This document shows positions 1 through 5,447 of a stretch of 6,532 bases of DNA, in pieces. Origin of the DNA: URNF01 sp045594105 (GTDB lineage Bacteria > Bacillota > Clostridia > Oscillospirales > Acutalibacteraceae); contig JAZNXY010000125.1 of NCBI GenBank assembly GCA_045594105.1, positions 1 to 6,532 on the forward strand. Direction: 5' to 3'. The position numbers and the translations under genes were made by a program. The stretch's first letter is position 1. Each line of letters begins with the position of its first letter. The notes beneath the pieces were generated by a model, which saw nothing but the letters and a program-made list of their open reading frames with translations, had not been told where the DNA came from and ran no database searches.

Positions 1-30
1 GCTGTCAAGAAAAGGAGAATAGGTTTTTGC

Positions 31-59
31 TTGCAAATTCAGTGAAATTGATGTATGAT
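31..59 (+). promoter_or_regulatory. Sigma-A promoter for the GNAT gene
   Basis: A -35 box TTGCAA (31-36) and a -10 box TATGAT (54-59) are separated by exactly 17 bp. The predicted transcript start is near 66, giving a leader of about 16 nt before the ATG at 82, with an AAGGG ribosome binding site five bases ahead of that ATG. This promoter and ribosome binding site support 82 as the original start of the interrupted GNAT gene. Bases 1-30 show nothing I can identify. Confidence 0.6.
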
Positions 60-81
60 ATCAACAGAGAGAAGGGATAAA

Positions 82-594
82 ATGGAAGATATGTTCTGTA
101 TCCGTCGATGTGATATGATACATTTGGAGGAGATTCTGCAAATGTAGGAGGAGGCCATTGCCGCACTGCCGCAGCCGCATCTTTTGAACCGCAATACACC
201 CCAACTGTTCCAAACGGTTTTAACGCCGCCCAATATCACGGTGGGCGCATTTTGTGGAGATACGCTGGCGGGCTTTGCCGCCTTGTTTCATCCGACAACG
301 TATGAGGATGATTTATCGCATACATTGGAAACGGTGGATGTCAGTGGTAAAAAGGTGGCGAATTATAAGGTCACCATTGTGCGTGCGGCATACAGAGGAC
401 ACCGTCTGCAGCAACGGTTGGAGCAGGAACTGGAACGGTATGCAAAGGAGCAAGGCGTGGAGGTGTTGTGCGTGACCGTCTCACCCGATAATCTGCCCAG
501 TAAACGCAATATTGAAAAATGCGGTTACACATACGACCATACACAGATAAAATACGGTAATTTATTAAGAGATATTTATTATAAGTTTATATAA
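82..594 (+). pseudogene. GNAT-family N-acetyltransferase, interrupted by an in-frame TAG
   Basis: Read from ATG 82, the frame is 170 codons plus a TAA, a normal length for a single-domain GNAT enzyme (acetyl-CoA-dependent N-acetyltransferase, cytosolic). Codon 22 (145-147) is TAG. The residues on both sides, ILQM-stop-EEAIAAL, fit the N-terminal helix of GNAT proteins in which Gln often sits at this point, so a single CAG-to-TAG change explains the break. The rest is open: the acetyl-CoA loop is visible as YRGHRLQQRL (residues 104-113), followed by strand VEVLCVTV and the SPDNLPSKRNIEKCGY segment (134-149). The substrate cannot be inferred. Promoter and ribosome binding site lie directly upstream. 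A shorter protein could restart after the TAG from CTG 166 (GGAGGAGG at 147-154 lies about 11 bases before it) or TTG 184, but it would lack the first helix. The decay looks recent because no second lesion is present. A sequencing error is also possible. Confidence 0.75.
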
Positions 595-599
595 AAGGG

Positions 600-638
600 A
601 AAAAGCACGGTGTGTCTTTAGACACACCGTGCTTTTTT
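600..638. terminator. Bidirectional intrinsic terminator between the GNAT gene and putP
   Basis: A perfect 17-bp stem (600-616 with 621-637) closes on a TTTA loop (617-620). Its base is a run of A on the left and T on the right, so transcripts from either direction end in a GC-rich hairpin followed by U residues. It starts five bases after the GNAT stop codon and ends 15 bases before the putP stop codon, which suits two converging genes sharing one terminator. Confidence 0.92.
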
Positions 639-653
639 GCACGTTTATATGCT

Positions 654-2228
654 TTATACGTTGCCTGTGCGCACCGCTTCGAAATCTTCTTCGATTTCTG
701 CGGAGGGCTTTTTAGTGAGCAAAGATACTACCACGATGCAGATGGAGGAGAAGATGAAGGCGGGCAGCAGCTCGTAAATGGTGAAGATGCCGCCAAACTG
801 CGGATTGAAAACCAATTTCCACAAGAATACCATCGCAGCACCGCCGACCATACCTGCCACAGCACCCCATTTAGTGGTGCGTTTCCAGAACAGCGAGAAC
901 AGCATGAGCGGACCGAAGGTGGCACCGAAGCCGGCCCATGCGAAGGAAACAATGCTGAAGATAACGCTGTTTTCATCCAAAGCAATAACAACACCGATGA
1001 GTGCCAACACGAGCAAGGTGATACGGGAAACCCACATAACCTGTTTGTCGGTAGCATTCTTTTTGGCAACGCCCTGGAAGATGTTTTTTGCAAAAGCGGA
1101 GGCCGCAATCAGCAAATAGGAGTCGGAAGAGCTGATGGTTGCCGCTAGGATACCCGCCATAACAAAGCCGGCGAGGATAGCAGGCAAGGAACTGGTTGCC
1201 AACGTGATGAAGATGTTTTCCGCACCCGATTTGGTCAAGTGTGCTACAGGGAACAGCTGACGACCGACAATGCCGATAAACACAGCCACTGCCAAAGAGA
1301 TAACTACCCACACCATAGCAATCTGACGGGAGCGTTTCAGCTCGCTCTCTTTGCGGATTGCCATAAAGCGTAACAGCACCTGCGGCATACCGAAGTAGCC
1401 AAGGCCCCATGCCATCATAGAGCAGATGGTCAATGCACCGTAGGGAGCAGCGTTGCCAAACAGCGGTTTGCCGTTTTCAACAATTTGGGTCGCAACACCT
1501 GCTACGTCCTGCGTAGTGGGAGTGGCAAGACCGAAGAAATCCAGGAAGCCGGGAATGGCACGTGCGTTTTCAATGACCGCACCGATGCCGCCTGCCTGTA
1601 CAGTGCTGATAATGACAATCACCGACAGAGCGACGATCATAACGATTGCCTGCATAAAGTCGGATGCACTTTCCGCAAGGAAACCACCGAGAACGGTGTA
1701 TATCAACACAAATACAGCGCCCAGGATCATCATCAGCTTATAGTCAAGACCGAACAGGGTCGAGAACAGTTTACCACAGGTAACAAAGCAGCTCGCCGCA
1801 TACACGGTGAAAAACACCAAAATAAACAATGCCGACAAGAGCATAATCACCGGCTTTTTCTCTCTGAAACGGTTAGAGAAGAAATCGGGCAAGGTGATAG
1901 AGTTGTTTGCACGTACACTGTAACGGCGCAGACGTTTGGAAACGATCAACCAGTTGACATATGTACCTACCGCCAGGCCGATAGCGGTCCAGGCGGCATC
2001 CGCTAAGCCGCACCAGTAAGCAACACCGGGCAGACCCATTAACAACCAACCGCTCATATCCGATGCCTCCGCACTCATTGCAGTGACCCAGGGACCGAGC
2101 GAACGGCCGCCGAGAAAATAGTCCTCGGAGCTTTTGTTGGCACGTTTTGCGTACACAACACCGATGACAATGACTGCAGCCATATAAATGACCATAGCAA
2201 TCAAGATTTGTAACGTATTACTATCCAT
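654..2228 (-). CDS. putP: Sodium/proline symporter PutP (SSS family)
   Basis: This 524-residue integral membrane protein of the sodium:solute symporter family should import L-proline with Na+. It has about a dozen hydrophobic segments along its whole length, as expected for the 13-helix PutP fold, and is close to E. coli PutP (502 residues). Diagnostic sequence is clear: DYFLGGRSLGPWVTAMSAEASDMSGW (residues 36-61, split by helix 2), with D57, S59 and W61 matching PutP D55, S57 and W59; LPDFFSNRF (113-121); WGLGYFGMPQ (274-283); S366/S367 at the position of the Na+-site S340/T341; and AWAGFGATFGP (430-440). The start at ATG 2228 is chosen because GAGGAGG lies ten bases ahead. An in-frame TTG at 2288 would sit inside the promoter and add a non-homologous leader. 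It is transcribed alone, with its own promoter and terminators on both sides. No putA-like degradation gene is nearby, so nutrient or osmoprotectant uptake cannot be told apart. Confidence 0.93.
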   Translation of the reverse strand: MDSNTLQILIAMVIYMAAVIVIGVVYAKRANKSSEDYFLGGRSLGPWVTAMSAEASDMSGWLLMGLPGVAYWCGLADAAWTAIGLAVGTYVNWLIVSKRLRRYSVRANNSITLPDFFSNRFREKKPVIMLLSALFILVFFTVYAASCFVTCGKLFSTLFGLDYKLMMILGAVFVLIYTVLGGFLAESASDFMQAIVMIVALSVIVIISTVQAGGIGAVIENARAIPGFLDFFGLATPTTQDVAGVATQIVENGKPLFGNAAPYGALTICSMMAWGLGYFGMPQVLLRFMAIRKESELKRSRQIAMVWVVISLAVAVFIGIVGRQLFPVAHLTKSGAENIFITLATSSLPAILAGFVMAGILAATISSSDSYLLIAASAFAKNIFQGVAKKNATDKQVMWVSRITLLVLALIGVVIALDENSVIFSIVSFAWAGFGATFGPLMLFSLFWKRTTKWGAVAGMVGGAAMVFLWKLVFNPQFGGIFTIYELLPAFIFSSICIVVVSLLTKKPSAEIEEDFEAVRTGNV

Positions 2229-2259
2229 TTTATAATGCCTCCTCAATACGAATGCAGAC

Positions 2260-2288
2260 AGTATAGCACACAAAAAACAAGAACGCAA
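2260..2288 (-). promoter_or_regulatory. Sigma-A promoter of putP
   Basis: On the minus strand TTGCGT (2288-2283) and TATACT (2265-2260) are spaced by 17 bp. Predicted transcription begins near 2253, giving a leader of about 25 nt that carries the GAGGAGG ribosome binding site before ATG 2228. An 8-base direct repeat with a 12-base period (2299-2292 and 2287-2280) covers the -35 box and could be an operator. Confidence 0.7.
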
Positions 2289-2307
2289 TACAGAACGCAG
2301 TTTATAC

Positions 2308-2358
2308 TATAAAAAATGCCGTAATATCAAAAACCTTGATATTACGGCATTTTTTATA
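2308..2358. terminator. Intrinsic terminator ending the tetR operon (usable in both directions)
   Basis: Two 23-base arms (2308-2330 and 2336-2358) are perfectly complementary around a 5-base loop (AAACC on the plus strand). Each arm has an outer A/T run, so on the minus strand the hairpin is followed by U residues as a terminator should be. It lies 41 bases past the tetR stop and just upstream of the putP promoter, so it insulates putP from the operon. Bases 2359-2398 are AT-rich with no gene or other signal that I can see. Confidence 0.9.
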
Positions 2359-2398
2359 CATTTTTCTATAGACTAAAAAACATACGAAAAATAGAAGT

Positions 2399-2989
2399 TT
2401 AATTTTTTTTCCTGAAACCGGCTAAAAACAGCGGTAACATACGGGTGGTATAGGCGGCGAGAGCATAGTTGCCGCCGCAGATGCACCAGTCATACAACAC
2501 ACCACGTTCAAAGGTTGCATACGCCTTTACCAGCTCATTCACCGAAAGGTCATCGCGAAACTCTCCGTTTTGGATGCCGTCACCGCAGATTTGGCGTAAC
2601 AGCTTATAGTAGGTGCGATTGTGGTCCAACAGGTGCTTTTCACCCGCTGTCACCAGCTGTGACGAGTACAGGCGGGCGAGCAGGTCGAGGGAAATGCTGT
2701 TTTCAATCATCAAAAACAGCTGGTGATTGAGATACAGCAGCTTATCCCAGGCGGTCATTTCCGGGGAGAAGGTGGTGATAAGACGGTCATATTCCTCGTC
2801 GAACAGATATGAAAGAGAGGAAAGCAGTGCGTCTTTGCCTTCAAAATAGTGGTAAAAAGACCCTTTTGACGTGCCGGACAGCTCCACAATCTCCTCGACG
2901 GTGGTATTGTCATATCCCTGTTCATAAAACAGCTTCCAAGCGGCAGACACGATTTTACTTTTTGTGCCGCGTACGTTCTTTTTTGCCAT
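2399..2989 (-). CDS. TetR/AcrR-family transcriptional regulator
   Basis: A 196-residue protein with the one-domain-plus-ligand-domain layout and length of TetR regulators. The N-terminal DNA-binding region is typical: a basic start, SKIVSAAWKLFYEQGYDNTTVEEIVELSGTSKGSFYHYF in residues 11-49 (split by the turn near 25-28), with the recognition helix around 41-47 and the conserved FYHYF ending. The remainder is helical and divergent, so the ligand is unknown. The start at ATG 2989 has GGAGG at 3004-3000 and overlaps the TAA of the phosphatase gene by one base (TAATG), so it is translationally coupled and is the last gene of the four-gene operon. It may regulate its own operon promoter or the nearby putP promoter; the sequence does not settle which, or whether it acts elsewhere. 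Confidence 0.9.
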   Translation of the reverse strand: MAKKNVRGTKSKIVSAAWKLFYEQGYDNTTVEEIVELSGTSKGSFYHYFEGKDALLSSLSYLFDEEYDRLITTFSPEMTAWDKLLYLNHQLFLMIENSISLDLLARLYSSQLVTAGEKHLLDHNRTYYKLLRQICGDGIQNGEFRDDLSVNELVKAYATFERGVLYDWCICGGNYALAAYTTRMLPLFLAGFRKKN

Positions 2990-3756
2990 TATCGAAAATC
3001 CTCCACGATATTTGTAACACCGCAATCGGCGAGAAAACGCTCAATACCGTTATTTCCCGGGTCGCTGAAGGCGGCAGGTGCGTGTGCGTCCATGCCGAGA
3101 ATGACCTTGCAACCGTATTCTGTTGCCAAGCGAAAAAAACGGCTGTCGGGATAATTGCGACGGTCTCTGAACCCAAGCATGTTGCATTCGAGCGGCATAT
3201 TCAGAGCGAGTGACGCCTCACAAATGCGTTGCATCTCGTTGCGATATACCGTGTCATCCCCTGTAAAATGTATCAAATCGGGGTGGCAGAGATAGCCAAA
3301 CGCCCCCGTTTGCATGCCTTCTATTGTCTGGTCTACGTATTTTTTCAGAACATCGGCATCGGCAGTGGGTTGGGAAGACCACCGTCCGTCCTGTGCGTAT
3401 TCTTTGCCGATACAGTGCTGTCCTAAAAGGAGATACTCGTACGGATATGCCTTGAGAAAGGTTAACAGGTCCTCGAACATTTCGGGATAATATTCCGCTT
3501 CAAAGCCGAGCAAAATATCAATATCCGCTTTGTATTCTTCCTTTAACCGTAAAATGCTGTTACAGTAATCCTCGGTTTGCTCGGGTCGCATACGGAAAAA
3601 GCTGTAGTAGGATGGGTCGGGGAAAGCGGGGTAGGGTGTATGGTCGGAAAAACCAAGCACCTTGATACCGCTTTGAATTGCCGCCTCTACGTATTCACGG
3701 TCGTTGCCGTCTGCGTGATTACACCGTTTGGTGTGGGTGTGAAAGTTTGTACGCAT
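2989..3756 (-). CDS. hisK: Histidinol-phosphatase, PHP family (HisJ/HisK type)
   Basis: A 255-residue cytosolic metal-dependent phosphatase of the PHP superfamily, close to the 265-270 residues usual for the Gram-positive histidinol-phosphatase that converts L-histidinol phosphate to histidinol. The metal-binding set is complete: H6 and H8 in NFHTHTKRCNHADG with H14, D38-H39 in GFSDHTPYP, E86 in GFEAEYY, H114 in GQHCIG, H158 in YLCHPDL, and D223 and H225 in GMDAHAP. LECNMLGFRDRRNYP (189-203) matches the family's late substrate-loop region. ATG 3756 follows the nucleosidase stop after a single base, with AAAGG inside the end of that gene serving as ribosome binding site. No other histidine biosynthesis gene is in view, so it may be the detached his-pathway enzyme, as is common in Bacillota, or a PHP phosphatase with another substrate. 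Confidence 0.85.
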   Translation of the reverse strand: MRTNFHTHTKRCNHADGNDREYVEAAIQSGIKVLGFSDHTPYPAFPDPSYYSFFRMRPEQTEDYCNSILRLKEEYKADIDILLGFEAEYYPEMFEDLLTFLKAYPYEYLLLGQHCIGKEYAQDGRWSSQPTADADVLKKYVDQTIEGMQTGAFGYLCHPDLIHFTGDDTVYRNEMQRICEASLALNMPLECNMLGFRDRRNYPDSRFFRLATEYGCKVILGMDAHAPAAFSDPGNNGIERFLADCGVTNIVEDFR

Positions 3757-3757
3757 A

Positions 3758-4450
3758 TTATAACCTTTCTGCCATACGGCAAAGGAGCGCTACCGACTGT
3801 TTTGCCGCTAACGCCGCAAACTGTGGATAATCCATTTGTGCCTCGCCCGACGCATCGTCAGAAATGGCACGTACAATAGCAAACGGCACGTTATTTACAA
3901 AGCATACCTGACCGATGGCCGCACCTTCCATTTCGCACGCAATACCGTCAAAGGTTTCGGTGATAAAGGCCTTATATGCGTTGTCACTTACAAAACGGTC
4001 ACCCGATGCAATGACACCGCGTAAGGCATTTGCCCCGATATCTGCCGCACAGCTGACAAGCCGATCACCCATTGCCTTGTCGGCAGGGAGATACACCTCG
4101 TTGATACCTGAAATCAGCCCCTTCGGGTCGCCTAAAGCAGACGTATCCATATCGTGCTGTACGACCTTGTCAGCAATTGCCAAATCGCCGATTTTAAGTT
4201 TTGTAGACAAGCTGCCCGCCACGCCCGTATTGATCACGCAGGCGGGTGCGAAACGCAAAATCATAGTTTGCGCACACATGGCGGCAAACACCTTGCCGAT
4301 ACCGCAGACAGCGACTACAACGCTGTGTCCACGCAGATTGCCGCCGGTAAACGTGATACCACTCACCGTTTCGGCAGTGGTATTTGTCATTTGTTCGATA
4401 AGCGGGATAGCTTCCTTGTCCATCGCCGCAATGATACCTAATTCTACCAT
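3758..4450 (-). CDS. mtnN: 5'-methylthioadenosine/S-adenosylhomocysteine nucleosidase
   Basis: This 230-residue cytosolic enzyme cleaves adenine from SAH, MTA and 5'-deoxyadenosine, removing inhibitors of methylation, polyamine synthesis and radical-SAM reactions and feeding methionine and autoinducer-2 recycling. Length equals that of E. coli MtnN (232). All key residues are visible with an offset of one: E13 in AAMDKE, F153 in SGDRFV (149-154), E173 and E175 in CEMEGAA (172-178), and catalytic D198 in RAISDDA (194-200). The nucleoside phosphorylase fold motif VINTGVAGSL lies at 72-81. ATG 4450 is chosen because GAGG sits six bases before it and the protein then begins MVELGIIAAM like its homologues; an in-frame TTG at 4462 overlaps the upstream stop codon and has no ribosome binding site. 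The gap to the preceding gene is 8 bp. Confidence 0.95.
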   Translation of the reverse strand: MVELGIIAAMDKEAIPLIEQMTNTTAETVSGITFTGGNLRGHSVVVAVCGIGKVFAAMCAQTMILRFAPACVINTGVAGSLSTKLKIGDLAIADKVVQHDMDTSALGDPKGLISGINEVYLPADKAMGDRLVSCAADIGANALRGVIASGDRFVSDNAYKAFITETFDGIACEMEGAAIGQVCFVNNVPFAIVRAISDDASGEAQMDYPQFAALAAKQSVALLCRMAERL

Positions 4451-4458
4451 ACTGTACC

Positions 4459-4629
4459 TCAATTCTGTTTTCGCACGACTGCGTATTCATCATCCTCCCG
4501 AAAATACGGGCAGGATTTTTGTAAACCACTGTGTAAACGGTATACCTCGTCTTCGTCCATAGATACAAGACACTCGTAGCTGTCCGTATATTCGTCATAC
4601 GTGTAATACACGCACATTTCACATTGCAT
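4459..4629 (-). CDS. Small four-cysteine protein, DUF6472-like
   Basis: A 56-residue acidic protein with cysteines at 3, 6, 20 and 40 (CEMC, YEC, SCPYF), a pattern suggesting a small zinc- or other metal-binding fold. Its body, rich in Tyr, Asp and Glu with MDEDE in the middle and SCPYFREDDEYAVVRKQN at the end, resembles the uncharacterised clostridial DUF6472 family as I remember it. Function is unknown. The start at ATG 4629 is supported by AGAGGTGA about six bases upstream; an upstream in-frame start at 4695 would run through the promoter and add a hydrophobic stretch encoded by AT-rich promoter DNA. It is the first gene of the operon and is followed after 8 bp by mtnN. Confidence 0.82.
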   Translation of the reverse strand: MQCEMCVYYTYDEYTDSYECLVSMDEDEVYRLHSGLQKSCPYFREDDEYAVVRKQN

Positions 4630-4647
4630 ACCGCTCACCTCTTTCTT

Positions 4648-4676
4648 ATTATAGAGTAGTAAAACGAAAAAATCAA
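4648..4676 (-). promoter_or_regulatory. Sigma-A promoter of the DUF6472-mtnN-hisK-tetR operon
   Basis: On the minus strand TTGATT (4676-4671) and a consensus TATAAT (4653-4648) are separated by 17 bp. Transcription should begin near 4641, leaving only about 12 nt of leader, essentially the ribosome binding site. It is back to back with the folT promoter; the two -35 boxes are 19 bp apart. A ten-base direct repeat with 12-base period overlaps the -35 box. Confidence 0.78.
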
Positions 4677-4695
4677 CGAAAAAACGCCGAAACAC

Positions 4696-4724
4696 TTGAA
4701 AAGTGCCAAAGGGTTTGGTATACT
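4696..4724 (+). promoter_or_regulatory. Sigma-A promoter of the folT-folC operon
   Basis: TTGAAA (4696-4701) and TATACT (4719-4724) have a 17-bp spacer. Initiation is expected near 4731, which places the riboswitch P1 helix almost at the 5' end of the RNA. Two abutting 5-3-5 inverted repeats (4693-4705 and 4706-4718) fill the -35 box and spacer. Confidence 0.8.
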
Positions 4725-4732
4725 GTCCCCAA

Positions 4733-4837
4733 ACAGAGTAAGTATACGTGCGTTAAGTGTCTTGCGGACGGGGAGTTGCCGTGGGGACGAAAGAAAAACG
4801 ATAGCTTTTCTGCGGTACGTATGCTGCATCCCGCTGT
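4733..4837 (+). ncRNA. Tetrahydrofolate (THF) riboswitch aptamer upstream of folT
   Basis: The RNA matches the THF riboswitch fold and its conserved segments. P1 is ACAG/CUGU (4733-4736 with 4834-4837), followed by the conserved AGAGUA. P2 is an 8-bp helix (4742-4749 with 4817-4824). The conserved GCGUUAAGUG follows at 4750-4759. P3 is GUC/GAC (4759-4761 with 4786-4788) plus GCGG/CCGU (4764-4767 with 4779-4782), enclosing an 11-base loop ACGGGGAGUUG that parallels the family loop. CGAAAG and a 6-bp stem (4792-4797 with 4806-4811) come next, then UGCGGU. The junction strand UGCAUCCC (4825-4832) can form the known long-range pseudoknot through UCCC with GGGA of loop L3 (4771-4774). THF-class aptamers bind reduced folates and typically precede folate uptake or synthesis genes; the next gene is folT. 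Homology is judged by eye, without a covariance-model score. Confidence 0.93.
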
Positions 4838-4909
4838 AAATACGGAAGTAAAACCTCCGCTTATGGCAGTTGCATCGTTGTTGCGATTACCCTGAGAGGA
4901 GGATTTTTT
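4838..4909 (+). promoter_or_regulatory. Riboswitch expression platform and folT ribosome binding site
   Basis: The folT Shine-Dalgarno GAGAGGAGG (4894-4902) lies seven bases before ATG 4910. Upstream, CCUCC at 4854-4858 is fully complementary to GGAGG at 4898-4902 and could hide it. The same CCUCC can instead join a local hairpin, CGGAAG with CCUCCG (4843-4848 and 4854-4859, one mismatch, UAAAA loop), which would free the site. No hairpin with a U-run is present, so ligand control is more likely at translation than at transcription termination. Which pairing the THF-bound state favours is inference. Confidence 0.6.
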
Positions 4910-5443
4910 ATGTCTAAAACAAAGAAAAACGCCCCCCTTGCCGTGTTGATTGCGGCGGCATTGTTAGCGGCGTTGAGCATTGTGCTTGGCAAATACCTTG
5001 CGATTCGTGTGGGAGATACCTTGCGCTTCAGCTTTGAAAACCTGCCCCTACTGCTTGCAGGTATGGCATTCGGTCCCTTGACGGGTATGCTGGTGGCAGT
5101 AGCTGCCGACCTTATCGGGTGTCTGCTTGTGGGATATCCCGTCAATCCGCTGATTACACTGGGCGGTGCGGTTATCGGCTTGCTCGGTGGGGTGCTGTAC
5201 CGTCTGTTCCCTAAAATGCCGCAGCTGTTACGTGTTGCAGCGACGGTGGCGGTGGCGCATCTTGTCGGCTCGGTGCTGATAAAAACGGTGGGCCTTGTGG
5301 CTTTTTACAGCTATCCGCTGTGGGAGCTGATGTTGTGGCGACTGTTAAATTATGTGATTGTCGGTGCGGCGGAAACGGTGCTGTTGTATGCCATTCTCAA
5401 GAGCCGTGCCATTCAAAGTCAGATCAGCACGATACGGAGGTGA
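4910..5443 (+). CDS. folT: ECF transporter folate-specific S component FolT
   Basis: A 177-residue membrane protein with about six hydrophobic segments, the size and layout of ECF S components. It binds folate at the outer face and works with the shared energising module (EcfA, EcfA', EcfT), which is not encoded here and is usually elsewhere on the chromosome. Family features include a basic N-terminus, a first helix with AAALLAALSIVLGKYL (15-30), LRFSFENLP (38-46), GPLTGMLVAVAADLIGCLL (55-73), NPLITLGGAVIGLLGG (79-94) and RLLNY (144-148). The SFENLP and ADLIGC segments are typical of FolT among S components. ATG 4910 has a strong GAGAGGAGG seven bases upstream. The THF riboswitch ahead and folC four bases behind independently support folate as the substrate. 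Confidence 0.93.
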   Translation: MSKTKKNAPLAVLIAAALLAALSIVLGKYLAIRVGDTLRFSFENLPLLLAGMAFGPLTGMLVAVAADLIGCLLVGYPVNPLITLGGAVIGLLGGVLYRLFPKMPQLLRVAATVAVAHLVGSVLIKTVGLVAFYSYPLWELMLWRLLNYVIVGAAETVLLYAILKSRAIQSQISTIRR

Positions 5444-5447
5444 CGGC

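Noticed and set aside
145..147. Amber codon reassigned as an amino acid genome-wide
   Set aside because: No other gene in the window contains an in-frame TAG; the visible complete genes end in TAA or TGA, which is compatible with either code but gives no positive support, and a single CAG-to-TAG change is simpler.
612..1148. A 178-codon plus-strand open frame
   Set aside because: It starts inside the terminator hairpin and is antisense to the conserved C-terminal half of putP; low-complexity composition typical of a shadow frame.
2308..2358. Long perfect inverted repeat as a mobile-element end or MITE
   Set aside because: Five-base loop, terminal A/T runs and a position right after an operon fit an intrinsic terminator; no target duplication or second copy is visible.
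3915..4562. A 215-codon plus-strand open frame
   Set aside because: It is antisense to mtnN and the small four-cysteine gene, both supported by motifs and ribosome binding sites on the other strand.
4630..4695. Longer start for the four-cysteine protein with a hydrophobic leader
   Set aside because: The extension would be encoded by the operon promoter itself, including its -10 and -35 boxes; ATG 4629 has a good ribosome binding site.
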